A stretch of 64,000 nucleotides of DNA, from NCBI RefSeq assembly GCF_003576645.1, contig NC_044924.1:31611323-31675322 (forward strand), given 5' to 3'. Under the pieces are notes generated by a model. That model searched no databases, was not told the DNA's origin, and saw only the letters and a program-made list of their open reading frames with translations. The DNA comes from Ipomoea triloba (lineage: Eukaryota; Streptophyta; Magnoliopsida; Solanales; Convolvulaceae). The position numbers and the translations under genes are program-made. Numbering within the stretch: the stretch's first letter is position 1; each line of letters begins with the position of its first letter. This document shows positions 14,001 to 24,920 of this stretch, one piece after another.

Positions 14001-17000
14001 GTTAGAAACAACAGAAAGACATGCCAATCAAATCTGAGTTGATTTCCAAAGCTACACAAGTTACTCGACCCTAACACCAAGCACCAGTTGAAAAGAAGAA
14101 ATGGGAATTAAAAAGGGAGATTTGAGCAATAATGCATGCTTTCTTTGAAAAAGTTCTTAACTTGAACCAGTACTATAGTACATTAGTCAAGTATATTAGA
14201 GAAAACTTGCATAAAAAATGGGAATCATCAGAAGGAACAAAGTTAAGCAGCAACACAATTACTAAATTCTTTTAAGAAAGAGGTTTACTACATTTAATTC
14301 AAGCTCGCTATATTCTATGAAGAATAGGGAGATAAAGCATGATATAGTCAAAGATCAAAAACAGAACCTGAAGAAAAGAAACTTACTGAGCATGAGTGGA
14401 TAGTGGAAGTGATGCATATCCAACTACTACCTGCAAAAATGAATTTTAAAAAACAATAAATTGCACATTACAGAGAATTAAACATATAATTGTTTTTTGA
14501 GGGACATGGAAGCTTTTATTGATGCTAGGCCTGATCTGGCAATATGGATTGAGTGATTGACAAACTAGATTAGAGAATTTAAACCTAGAAAAAGTATAAT
14601 TGCAAGGCATGGTAGGATCACATTCTCCTTGAAATTCTAAAAACTACTCACTGGCTTTGGAGCTTCAAGCTTTGTTTGAAGGTCAACATGATAAAATGTA
14701 AACAAAAGGTGATGCATTGGTGTCCAAATAGCAGGCAGAGAAACTTTAATTTCATCATGGTAGCTGGCAACCCTAGTTCCAACAGCAACCTGCGTATGAG
14801 CCCACTTCTGAAGTGATGCACCTGGCGCCCTAGGATGCATTGCCTGTGACAATATTATTAACTCAAAACTCAACTACACCTCAGGGCTCAGTCCATGAAG
14901 AAAACTGTTAAATTACTTCAAAACCAAGATATATACAGTCCAGAAGGAAATCTGCCTTGAAAGTATTGTCATATACACAAACCTCAAGAGGTGGATGAGA
15001 AATATCCGCATCATCCTTTTTGAGTTCAATCCGTATAAACATATTCCTTTTCCTACTCATGCTTACAGTCAAGGGATAGACATAGAGGCAGTGAAAAAGC
15101 TGCAAGAACGGTTCATTCCTTGTTGTAGTGCGAAAGTCAAAAGCTTCAAACTGTAAATTCAAATAGTTAATTTTATACACTAATAAAATTCCAAACAAAA
15201 CTTTAATATTAAAAACAAATTATAGAACTTTCTAATGAGATTGCCTATATAATTAGTCAGTTGAGTGCCCTTTCTGAAAAAACATCTTGTAATAACTGTG
15301 CCGTCTGTGCTTGTAAATGCTTTCAGAAGAAGCAATATAAAAAACTTACATCAGCAGAGGCAACATCTGGATTTTCATTGCCAACTGATCCATTTCTAGT
15401 TAGCTCCTTCCTCTCAAAGGAATTTGACTTAGAAAAGGCATTTAGAGGTCCATTTTCAACAGAATCAAAGGTCACACTCCCACTTTCCATGTGTTCAAAA
15501 TCAACAGAATTAGTTTGCAGTTTTTCAATTTCCAGTTTCAGCACACCTTTAACTGGTTTGTGAACCTTTCGCTTAGGATCCTGCAGCATTTGAGCAAAAT
15601 ATTTTCAAAAAAGGAGTGAATTATTAGTTGGAATCTTTAATGGAGGAGCAAATAAGTAGAAGAAAAATACAAAATACACATAAGTATATGGGCTTCATGA
15701 CAAGAAATAGAAAAAACGCATGTAATACTAATAGTAATAGGAACCTAAGGTTTCTATAGATAAAGAAGCAAAAATACAGTTTAAGGTCAAAAAGTCCTCT
15801 GAGAAAGTGAATATGTGTGGACGTGTGGTTCTATATTATTTTTTTCTTTTTTTCCTTTGAGCTAGAAATCTAGAATGCATTTCTCTTCAAGAACCATAGG
15901 GCCTCTTTAGCAAAAAGAAAATGTTTTCTACTTTTCATCTCCAGTTTTCCAAAATTTTGCAAAGTTTCTATTTTTCATCAAAAGACTAGAAAATGTGATC
16001 AATTTCAATTATTTTTCAATTTATAAAATACGAAATCATTCAAGCTCCAATTTTTTTCATATATAAATATTAGTGACATTTTATCAAGTGGGGGTGAAGA
16101 TAGACAAATAGTGGTGGGGTAAAGTAAGCGATGATAATAATGAAGGTAGTGGTGGCGGTAGTGTGCATGGTATAGCCGTATAGGCAGTTAGGTTTAGGGT
16201 ACATTAATAGGTGGGTGGTAGTAGGTATGCATGCGATGGTGGGTGGAAGGAAGTGATGATTGTAATAAAGGCAGTTGTGGGCGTGTGGTGGGCGTGGTGA
16301 CAGGCAGGTAGGTGAAGATGGGGAGTAGAAGTTCATTTAAGTAATGGTAATGGTGATGATGAGTTATGTGTGTTGTAGTATTTGGAGAATTTTGAAAAAA
16401 GTAAAAGTGTTTTCGAATAAGTTGTTTGTTAAGTTTAAAAAAATGGAGAACTCTCCAATTTTCTGTATTGGGAAACAGTTTATTTTAGCAGAAAACTCTG
16501 GTTTCCATTTTTCAAGAAAACTGAAAAGCTCTCCAGTTACTCAACACATCCATAGTTTCCATGTCAATCGTCATGTTTCCCTGACTTCCAAGTCTCTCTA
16601 TCGCCACCCAGTTCACCATTAAAGAAGAATTGTTTTTCCTCCTTATATCCTCTAGACTAGAAACACTAAAGCCTTTGACTGTTTCCACTCAACAAGCCTT
16701 ACCTTCTAAATGACACTATTAAGACACCAAGTACTTTTTTTTTTTGGATTAACGAGGTAAACCCCACTCCTGACTGTGTGAGTAGTGAGTAAACCCTTGC
16801 AAGGACCACAAGGAGGTAAACCAGCCCAAGTTACCCACCCATAGCTGACCGGCTCAAACCCAAGGGCTTGAGGTTCGAACCCACGACCTCTCGGCTGCAG
16901 GTGTAACTCTCTTACCACTTGAGCTGCCCTTACGGGCAACACCAAGTACTTTTTAAATGTGTGGACAAGTAGAAGAGAGAGCACGAGATAATAAATGAAG

Positions 17001-20000
17001 CATATTGAGTTAACCTGCAGTGAATCCTCTGTGTAGCCTTCTTTAACTTTATTTAAATTAGACACTTCAACAACAATAGAGTTTCCACTTGAATATCCAA
17101 GCTTTCCATCTGATGTGATCTTAGCAATTGGCTCCACACCACCCTCTTGATAACTAGAACCAGAAATGCTTGTTGAAAGGGGACTGCTAGGGGAATTAGA
17201 CCCACCGACAGCAGCACTAAGTCCACTATCAAATAGTGGGATGATGGCCCAGGCAAAAGACTCTCTGTAAGGCATGATGCGAGACCATACTTGTAATTTC
17301 TGTTTCTCTCTCTCAGTCAGATGAACCTGTTTAGGTAGAAATTAGTTCAGAGCTCGTAAAGTGATCAAGATCTTATCATCAAATAGGCATAGGGCATAAT
17401 TGCATAAAGCATTAATGCCACAAGTGAACCAAAAGCCAAGCACACAGAATTACAGTAGAATATCACACCCAGAAACCCCAACAAAAATTTCCTGACTCCT
17501 TCAATACCTTCATTATAATAGTTTGCCAAATAAAGTACTCCTCAAAGAAGCTTTAGATATATTTTCAGATAATAAAAAATATTAAGAAAGGAACTTTTCT
17601 TGCATCAGTAATTCTGCATATTATTATTATTTATCACAACAAAGCTGCAGAACCTGATTAATTTCAATGATCAATGATACACAAGATTGCAAGGCACATT
17701 GTCTAATAGTAAGATGATAAAGTATCATCATCTCTGTCCATTTCTTCACCCACAACTTCTCAACATGGGATGACAACACTTAATAGACATGTCAAACAGC
17801 AGGTAAGTGAACTAATGCAATAAGCTTTTAGTGATCCTCGAAGCACCCCCCCCCCCCCNCCCCCCCCCCCCCCACACACACACACAACTATTTTTTAGTA
17901 TGAGCCAAATACATTTTGATGGAATGTAGCACTTCAGATTCAAACCCAAGACATTTTACCTACTCTTTGACATCATATTGAACGATGTATTATATTTCAA
18001 TTATAAGCTTAAGTTATTAGTGAGGATATACAATATTTTATGTTTATCTTCAACAAAGACAAAAGCAATTTCTTGATTAGATATTTAGATTTTTTTTTAA
18101 GGGACAATGCTTACTGATTCTTTTCGTGAATATACAGAGGGGGTCACCCCGCCTTCTTCAGTGGCAGGTTTTTCCAGTTGGATTAACAGACAAACTGATG
18201 CTGATGGGGCATCTAGATGAAAAACAGCACGTCGTTCATAAGAAGTGCTTGCCTGGTAATGACATCACAAGGAACAGAATAATAGTCAGCTTGCACTGTA
18301 AGACCCATTAGAAATAAATATTAGATTTTAAAAATCATGCAAAACAGTATATGTGTGTGTTTGTCCGCTAGCATGTAGTATGTACATGTATTATATATAA
18401 AACTTTGGCAAGCTTACATCCTGCATTTCAGCTGGCAATATTCGGAAAAGAAAATCTTCGGAAAGTTTTTCTCTTCTCTCCCTATTATATAAACAAATTG
18501 TCCCATAAAACGGCTCTACAAGAAAACTTCAGAAACTCAGAGAAAGAAATGGTGGTTGCTTGAAAGTGCAAAAAATAAATAAACAATGATGAAATGTAGA
18601 AAACAAACTAATAATGGTATTCACAATCAAAATTACAGACCCACCAGCTAATCCTGCTTGGAAGGACAAGGATAGAACCCTGACAGCAATCTTTAGTCCA
18701 CTACAATTACAAAAACATGCCAAATAAGAAACTTCAAAGCAAGAGAAATGAAGACAAATGAAAGTTGAAAACTAATTGTAAAACCTAGTGTATTGGGACA
18801 TATGAGCTTCTGGAATCCTCTGCCCAAAAATCATTGACCTTTCATTTTCCCAGTCAAAAACTGGTTCATAAGCAGGCAAAGGAGATTCACCAAAATGCTG
18901 CAAGTAAATTATTTAGACAGTTAGAAAGACATAAAAGTGTATTACATCTATGAATATACTTGTGATATATGTAAGGAACAACCTTAGAGACTTTGGCATT
19001 TGACAAATCAGACAAGCTAGCCTCAGTCAACTGTGCCCCTGATGTACTTGGGTTTTCTCCCTCAAAAGAATCATCAATCTTAGTTTGCCTTGCATTGCCA
19101 AGATGCATCTCTGCAAACACTCTAAAACTTAAGAACTGGTAGGGTTGCATAAAAAATTAATTTTAAAAAAAAATGCACATAGCATTACTGCACACTGAGA
19201 ATCCTTTAGGTATGTTGTATTCAGATACATCAGCAAATAAAAAATAAGTTAGATGCAAAGTCCACTTAAATAAAACTTTTGGTAGCATGAGATATCTATC
19301 AAGAGGCTAGCAAGCAGTTTTCCCAGGAAATCAGACTCTACTTCATGAGAAATTGAAAAGGCCAATCCCCAGATGCTGAAGAAGATACACTAACTTTCCT
19401 CAGCAAGTTATGTACTTGTTTTCTATGAGTTTCGTGTAAAGGTTCCACTTAACAGACCATACATCCACTTAACACAAAATTTAGATGAAGGCACCCTAGC
19501 CACCACCAGTTTTGTTCATCCTACCTGTTTCAATATCTGTATCAGGACCTTCAAATATCTGACTCTGAAATGAAGTAGGGCCAATGCTCTCATAATGACC
19601 ATACTTACTATCATCTTTTACCCAATCAGTTCTATAGCATTGAACAAGTTCATTTAAATGGGGCCACTGCTCCAACTTTTCATCAAGCTGCATTCATGAT
19701 GAAAAAGATCAGTTAAGAAAAGAAAATTACCTATCAAAGAAAAAGTAAAAATTGAAATTAAAAAGATATTACAGTCATTGTTGTTAAGGCGGACTTTCAA
19801 GGCAAGGTGCCACCGACCGCCTAGTCACCTAGGAGATTAGGTGGTCTCCTAGGCAATGAGTGTGTGTGTGTGTGTATCAATTCATAGTTTAGCATTTTAG
19901 CATATAAACATATTCTCAAATCTCAACAATAAGTACTAAATTATGCAATAATTTAGCATTTCCAGCATGGGTCTTTAGATTTAGGCTTCCTTTTAGGATC

Positions 20001-21790
20001 CGTTGATGGATCATAATTGGGGTTATCTTCATTCTCAACCATAACCTGCCATAAAACAAAGTAAACAACCACTAAGGCAAGGTTGGGAGGGGTGAGTCAG
20101 TGTCTCAGGCTCCCAGCTACGTATTAGTAGGGGTTTTTTTTGTAAGGCGAGGCGAGCTCGGTAGGCACTGGACTCCTAGGCGATGCCTTAACAACAATGA
20201 TTACAGTAAAGCATAAGGATAAAAATTGTATCATTTTTTTTCTATAAGTAGAGAGGTAATATTGAAGACAACAATTAGGTAACCTCACAACCACCCAGCC
20301 AAAATACAAATATTGACATATTATAAAGCAAAAGAAAACAGCAGCATGAAAAACAGTATACATGTTTGACCACGTCTAACAAATCAATCAATGAAAGAGC
20401 ATTAATAGGGCACTCATTAAGTTCAAAGGAAAAAAGTATGCAAAAAAAAACAAAAAAAACGCACTTCAATTTTGATTGAGGACTGAGGATTGATGACATT
20501 CAAAAACTCATTTGTTCCTCTCATTTCAAATAAGCCAAAACAAAATATAGGGAACCAACCTATAAATTTATCCTACTTGTCTTTACCCATAAATAGGGAA
20601 GCAACCCAGAAAAAAGCAGAAGTGCACCTACTTGATTTCGATGAAATCTAAAGAAAAATCCAATCAGGTTAGCAACATAAGACTGATATCTGGAGTAGAG
20701 TGCAGGATGACAATTAATAATGCATCTATTCTTAGCAGCATCACAAACATTCTACAACCTTCATGTTACTCTAGACTAGTGGTTTCTGAATCATGAAACA
20801 GATTGGTGACAGTCATTCACAATGCTGCCTCTACGGCAATGCTTAATTACTATGAGATATATAAACATGATATATTGGAGACCTATTTGACATCTTTCAC
20901 TCACTTAGCTCTCAGGTACTCTACCAGGTCACTTTCTATCTATTGTTGATTGTTCCACAACATTCAGGTCAAAACAAACTCTTAAATTTGACTCCTAATT
21001 CTTCTAGTGACAGTCATTCACAATGCTGCCTCTAAGGCCATGCTTAATTACTATGAGATATATAAGCATGATATATTAGAGACCTATTTGACATCTTTCA
21101 CTCACTTAGCTCTAAGGTACTCTACCAGGTCACTTTCTATCTATTGTTGATTGTTCCACAACATTCAGGTCAAAAACTTAAATTTGACCCCTATTCTTTT
21201 GCCAGGTGTGTAGGATGAAACTATTCAATAAATTACAGGAGAGGAACCTTATTATACATTATGCATTTTAACCAGAAACTTTGCAACCTATTGGAATTTG
21301 GAAGTAGCCAACAATGCATCGCAGAATAGCTTTCTACTCAATCACAGAGGAATACTATTTTATTCAAGCCAATCAATTAATCTTTGAAATATTGCTCATG
21401 AAAAATCCTTGCAAAAATCATTATAGACTAAAACAGTAGATCCCCAGCTAGCACATTTCAGAGATACAGATTATACTCCTTAGGTTCTGATGGATAATGC
21501 ATTTCAAATCCTTCTTCAAGTCAGACTGCAGCCCAATAACATTTTCCCACCAAAATGATTATCAAGTTTTACTCAAATTTCCCTCCAAATAAAACATGCA
21601 AAGTCCATCGATGAGATAGTCAAATATCACTATACAAGGGATTAACATACAAGGGGAAAACCGATTGAAAAAGAATGCGGGGGGAAGAGAGAAACTTAAA
21701 ACTCACCAGCGGGTCTAAATTCAGAACAGCCGCAAAGGTCTGGCGTGGAATTCTCCGAAACCTATATCCATTTGACGAAGAACTCTCCAT
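2030..21790 (-). CDS. SPK1: SPIKE1-like DOCK-family guanine nucleotide exchange factor (30 exons)
   Basis: The product is a DOCK-type Rho-GTPase exchange factor. Plant SPIKE1 activates ROP GTPases at the ER/plasma membrane and directs WAVE-ARP2/3 actin and epidermal cell shape (family knowledge). Exons in coding order: 21707-21790, 19525-19687, 18983-19110, 18785-18897, 18645-18700, 18418-18515, 18115-18252, 17015-17326, 15350-15580, 14983-15150, 14652-14843, 14387-14430, 13271-13340, 12634-12795, 10998-11105, 10780-10817, 10449-10593, 9538-9664, 8765-8958, 8142-8272, 6977-7052, 6711-6821, 6387-6569, 5400-5543, 5113-5286, 4569-4916, 4148-4480, 3841-4026, 2394-3365, 2030-2284. All junctions are GT-AG and phases close to 5484 nt, 1827 residues, almost the Arabidopsis length (1830). 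The DHR-1 C2-like region is near residues 460-620 (RKRNMFIRIELKKDD). The catalytic DHR-2/DOCKER region fills about 1400-1820 (ATYYRVGFYGEKFGKL; QLIAALLEFMAVCKRAI). The start ATG at 21788-21790 gives MESSSSNGYRFRRIPRQ, as in the family. No lesion was found. The exon 25 acceptor has three alternative AGs (CAGCAGCAG). Confidence 0.96.
5544..6386. other. SPIKE1 intron 23, nothing recognised
   Basis: An 843-base intron between SPIKE1 exons 23 and 24. It holds CT-rich runs near 5790-5880 but no ORF, RNA gene or terminal-repeat element that I can support. Confidence 0.5.
7053..8141. other. SPIKE1 intron 20, nothing recognised
   Basis: A 1.1-kb AT-rich intron between exons 20 and 21. No coding region or bounded mobile element was identified. 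Confidence 0.5.
9005..9175 (+). mobile_element. Solo LTR (copia-like size) in SPIKE1 intron 18
   Basis: A 171-bp block starts TGTTAG and ends TAACA, with 5-bp direct repeats CAGGA at 9000-9004 and 9176-9180. It holds a TATA-type motif (ACTAGTATATATAGCTC) about 90 bp in. TG...CA ends, a 5-bp target duplication and an internal promoter are the hallmarks of a solo LTR. Its body is unlike the copia LTRs at 60589 and 62409. It lies antisense to SPIKE1. Confidence 0.75.
11473..11938. repeat. Tandem duplication, about 220-245 bp unit, SPIKE1 intron 14
   Basis: Two direct copies (about 11473-11691 and 11692-11938) share long blocks such as CCATAAATCAAAATAATATG and GAACAATAATATCATGATTC. The second copy has an extra segment near 11800. 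A short (TTATAA)n array follows at 11940-11971. No coding content. Confidence 0.8.
12790..12916. repeat. 63-bp tandem duplication across a SPIKE1 splice acceptor
   Basis: The segment CCTCTCCTGAGAAAG at 12790 recurs at 12851, and both continue through GCAAAGATGAATTGATA. On the minus strand each copy carries CTTTCTCAG/GAGAGG, the acceptor plus first bases of exon 14. The inner copy (exon start 12795) keeps the family reading frame. The outer copy is a potential decoy acceptor. Confidence 0.8.
16740..16938 (-). mobile_element. tRNA-derived SINE in SPIKE1 intron 8
   Basis: Read on the minus strand, a 199-bp element begins GCCCGTAAGGGCAGCTCAAG, has an A-box-like AGTGGTAAGAG and a perfect B box GGGTTCGAACC, and ends in an A tail. 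It is flanked by 16-bp direct repeats (ACACCAAGTACTTTTT at 16724-16739 and 16939-16954). A split pol III promoter, A tail and long TSD define a tRNA-derived SINE; the head resembles plant Au-type SINEs. It is in the same orientation as SPIKE1. Confidence 0.85.
17846..17885. repeat. Poly-C run with one N, then (AC)n
   Basis: A C homopolymer at 17846-17873, interrupted by an N at 17859, runs into a short CA repeat. It lies in SPIKE1 intron 7. The length is unlikely to be reliable. Confidence 0.8.
19776..20199. mobile_element. hAT-type MITE in SPIKE1 intron 1
   Basis: A 424-bp element starts CATTGTTGTTAAGGC and ends with its reverse complement GCCTTAACAACAATG. It is flanked by a perfect 8-bp duplication ATTACAGT (19768-19775, 20200-20207). 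An 8-bp TSD indicates the hAT superfamily. Both subterminal regions carry CCTAGGCG-like blocks, and the interior has a (TG)n run near 19859. No transposase. Confidence 0.85.
20806..21205. repeat. About 200-bp tandem duplication in SPIKE1 intron 1
   Basis: Two direct copies (about 20806-21006 and 21007-21205) begin GTGACAGTCATTCACAATGC and stay above 90 percent alike by eye through CATTCAGGTCAAAA. Noncoding. Confidence 0.85.
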
Positions 21791-22241
21791 TGCCTGGAAA
21801 AGGAGCTCGATGCTAAATATAAAGCAAAGCAATAAGGAGCTGGCGAATTAGTACTACACTAACAACGATTCGGTTTGGTAGGAAAGCATTTGTTAACGTT
21901 AGGAGGCAAATAGGCAATGCACATCAGCTCCCAGCTCCCCACAAAACCAAATGAGGTGAAAATGGGGGTATATACATGCCAAAAGCCTTGATGTATCTTT
22001 ATACCCTAAACCAGCGCATCCCTGAGAAGCTGGCCAAGAAGTTGGAGAAATAGCACAATGCTCTTTACAGAGCCGGAGAAAATACTACAGATGCACGAGA
22101 TCTGAGTCGGGCTTGATAATATGCAAATGAAAATGAGGGGTTAGAGAGAAGGGATTTTACCTTGTTCAGCTAGCACTGCTAGGGCAATTCCTCTGGTCTT
22201 AGAAAGCAGATCTATATAATTGGAGGGTCTAGTGAAGAGAA
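21791..22241. promoter_or_regulatory. SPIKE1 5' flank / possible shared divergent promoter
   Basis: This 451-base spacer separates the SPIKE1 start codon (minus) from an ATG on the plus strand at 22242. It should hold the SPIKE1 5' UTR and core promoter, possibly with a noncoding first exon. A plus-strand TATA-like TCTATATAATTGG lies at 22211-22223, about 20 bp before the divergent ATG. Promoter identity is inferred from position. Confidence 0.4.
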
Positions 22242-22404
22242 ATGGTGGTTCCAAAGAGACGTCCCATCACTCCGTTAGGTTTACCGATACAGCACCGGCC
22301 TTCAGCTCCCGTCGACGAACTCAGACAACGACACACCAAAGTTAAACAACGGAAGCTTGCTCAGTTGTTCAAGTCAAACGGGGCATTCCGAAAGCCGAAC
22401 AATG
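22242..22404 (+). CDS. Hypothetical first exon or truncated ORF, divergent from SPIKE1
   Basis: An ATG opens a stretch encoding MVVPKRRPITPLGLPIQHRP and then a basic, Q/R/K-rich segment (LRQRHTKVKQRKLAQLFKSN). It is near 50 percent GC in AT-rich surroundings, which looks like real coding sequence. The open frame runs on to 22943, but beyond about 22404 it is T-runs and a MITE, so a donor at AATG/GTCAAT (22404/22405) is a plausible exon end. No second exon was found and I do not recognise the family. It could be a gene whose downstream exons were lost to transposon insertions. Confidence 0.3.
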
Positions 22405-22640
22405 GTCAATTTGTTTCTTTCTTGATTTTTTTTTTTTCCTCTTTGTTTTTTTTTTCCTATTTGTTTTTTACCCTTCACTTGGGAGTTGAGAGATATGGAC
22501 AATTGCCTATAATAATGACAACAATATGTGATAACCATTTCGTGTTACGTGATACTAATTACTCGAGTGTAAAACGACCGTGTAAGCAATATTTGTTCCC
22601 CATAGGGATTATGAGATGGTTTGTTTATCACCTGTATTTA

Positions 22641-23073
22641 AGAAAAATTTGTGTGAGATTGTCTCACCGTGAGACGAGTCAGATCGTGTCGGGTCAATAT
22701 GAAAATGTAATACTTATACGCACAAATGTCATACTTATATGCTCAAATGTAATACTGATTAGGAATAAAAATTTTGTTACTTATAAAAGTAAATTTAATA
22801 CTTTTAAGGGAAAATACAATACTTTTATATTTCGATTTAAAAGTACTACATTTTTGCTCAAAAGTATTATATTTTCTCTTATAAGTAAGAGACACTTATC
22901 AACATTACTTATTATGAAAAATCTAATACTTTTTCTCTTATAAGTAAGAAAAATTGCATTCCTGATTAGTATTATATTTGAGCATATAAGTATGACATTT
23001 GCATGTTGTTTCGACCCGACCCGACCCGTCTCACGAATAATGATTCATGAGACGGTCTCACACAATGTGACCC
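22641..23073. mobile_element. MULE-type MITE with long subterminal inverted repeats
   Basis: A 433-bp element is flanked by CCTGTATTTA at 22631-22640 and 23074-23083 (9-10 bp TSD, Mutator-like). Its arms contain TTGTGTGAGATTGTCTCA at the left and the inverted TGAGACGGTCTCACACAA at the right, followed inward by GTGTCGGGTC and GACCCGACCCG. The centre is a degenerate array of AATACTTAT/AGTATTAC units. No transposase. The 5' terminal bases match less well than the inner arms. Confidence 0.75.
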
Positions 23074-23120
23074 CCTGTATTTACATTATGTTTTATAACT
23101 AAAAATTTAATTTTACATTA

Positions 23121-23694
23121 GAGTAAATTGTCATTTTGGTCCACTAACTATTGGAGTAGTGTTAATTGTTATTCACAATTTTTAAAACTGTTAATTTTGT
23201 ACATTGACTATGCATTTTTTTATCAATTTTGGTCACGTCGATCAATTTGTCGGCCAAATGTGACCGGAATAAATTAAGTTACTTATTATTCTTAATTGGA
23301 ATGGGCAAAATCATCATTCCATGTTATGTCTGAATTGGGAATTGCGATATTTCACTTGATCGGCCATTACTTTCGATGCTACTTCGCCCTATTTTGCCAA
23401 TGTGAGGCAAAGAACACAAACGGTAAGCAAAGAACGAAAATGATAAGAGAATAACGATGATTTCGAGCCCCATTCTCCATCTACTATGTAGGTATGAGTA
23501 ATTTCTCTTCTTCTTCAAATAATGGTAATGAATACTATGAATTTGGGAAAAAGTTTCTCATTATCCATTGTAGATGTGGTCACCAATTGAAGATTAGAAC
23601 TTCATTGGCAATGGCCCCAAGGAGTCTTGTCTCCAATGGTCTTGATCACTTAGAGAAACCAAAGCAAAAGTGGAACAAAAGAGAAGGAAATTGA
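23121..23694 (+). pseudogene. GRF zinc-finger relic in a degraded TE
   Basis: An ATG at 23494 opens 66 codons encoding SSSSNNG, then HCRCGHQLKIRTS, the first half of a GRF-type zinc finger (C-x-C-G ... R-T-S). The later half (NPGRRYW-C and CGF-x-W) is missing and the frame stops at 23692-23694. About 370 bp upstream (from 23121) is GAGTAAATTGTCATTTTGG, resembling the outer end of the MULE at 51139 (GAGTAAATACCCAAAATGG). This looks like an older, broken relative of that gene-carrying element. Confidence 0.5.
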
Positions 23695-23739
23695 AATTAT
23701 CACACAGATTGACCACTGTTCGATAATTGAACCATATCT

Positions 23740-24920
23740 CAGTTTAGAAATGTCCAAACGAAGTGATTATTGCACCATTAAAAGAAAAGTCAAAGGGCTA
23801 CAACTTTAATGAATACCACAAAATCAATTTCTAACGTTAAAGGGGTTAAAATAGGTCTGTAAGTTGGAGTTGCGTTGCATAGTTCCTAGACCTGCGATTT
23901 TTCGCATTGTTTTATGGGACCCCTGAGTAACTATTTAAATTGTTTTCTCCCTTTTGTACTCAAATTTTAGAAGGAATAAAATCATAGTAGCAGCCAAGGG
24001 CAAAAGGCATTAGCAAAATAGTAGAAATCTCTTAGTTTTTAGCTAATTTTTCATTATTTTCTTCTATCTTTCATATATTAATTAGCTTTAATCTTGTTAT
24101 TCCTAGTTTAGATTATTATTATCTTGAGCTTTCTTTACTTAAATATTTTGGATCTTAGCTTTATTGTGGATTTATTGTTATTGTTTAATATTATATTCAT
24201 GCTCATGGTTTACATATTTGATGTTCTTGTGTTATTTGCTTATATAATGTGTGAGTAATTGGTTTTGGAGTTTGGATTGTGGATTTATTTCCTTCCTAAG
24301 TGATAGTTATGCAGAACTTGTATAAAGAGGGAAAGACCTAAATTCTAGGGTTCACTATTGTGAAGAACTTTGTGTTTGAATGTAGTTGGTTCTTGATGCG
24401 CACAAAGATTATTGACTTATTTTTAGAGAGTAAACCACACAAATGAAAGTTGGGTGAGGAACTCAAGCCTCTTTCTTCACAACCCAATCTCATCTTCGAC
24501 ATAAATGGGATTTGGGACCCAATAATGCCTATGAGCTTAAGAGTTTGGAATTTGTAGCGTCATGATAATGAGGCAATTCTTTACTCTAGTTCTAAGATCG
24601 GGAGATCTAGAACTCTAATGCGCATTGTGGCTAACCTATTTGAATAGGTGTTTTCCCCCAATCTTATTGGACTGTTTTGTGCACTTAGGAGGTGGTTATC
24701 CTTGATCCATTCTCCTATTTACATTCCTTATTGTTAATCATTTATATAGTTATTTTATCATTGTTATCACTATGATTTATTTCTGAGTGGATTGCTTGGA
24801 TTCTCAATGATCCTAAATCTTGGTATCTAGTAATAGGTTCTCAAAGCAAATTTGGAATTGTGGGTATTGTGGTTATAGTGATGTTCTATTTTCATAGCAA
24901 CAACACACCTCCTAGACTCT
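23740..24920. mobile_element. Probable Ty3/gypsy-type LTR remnant
   Basis: No ORF of note. The stretch is T/A-rich with TATTTAAATTG, then GAAGGAATAAAATCATAGTAG and repeated GGATTTATT phrases, a composition similar to the inserted block at 57790-59059 (for example GAGTAATT...TTTGGATT). I infer a long-LTR retrotransposon remnant. No termini or target duplication were found, so this is weak. Confidence 0.3.

Noticed and set aside
16706..17275. A 189-codon minus-strand frame as a separate gene
   Set aside because: It is SPIKE1 exon 8 read through its donor into the intron and the SINE.
17935..17990. tRNA or SINE suggested by a GATTCAAACCCAAG motif
   Set aside because: Isolated B-box-like word without A box, tail or target duplication.
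22405..22943. Continuation of the 22242 frame to 233 codons
   Set aside because: T-runs and MITE sequence; composition is not coding.
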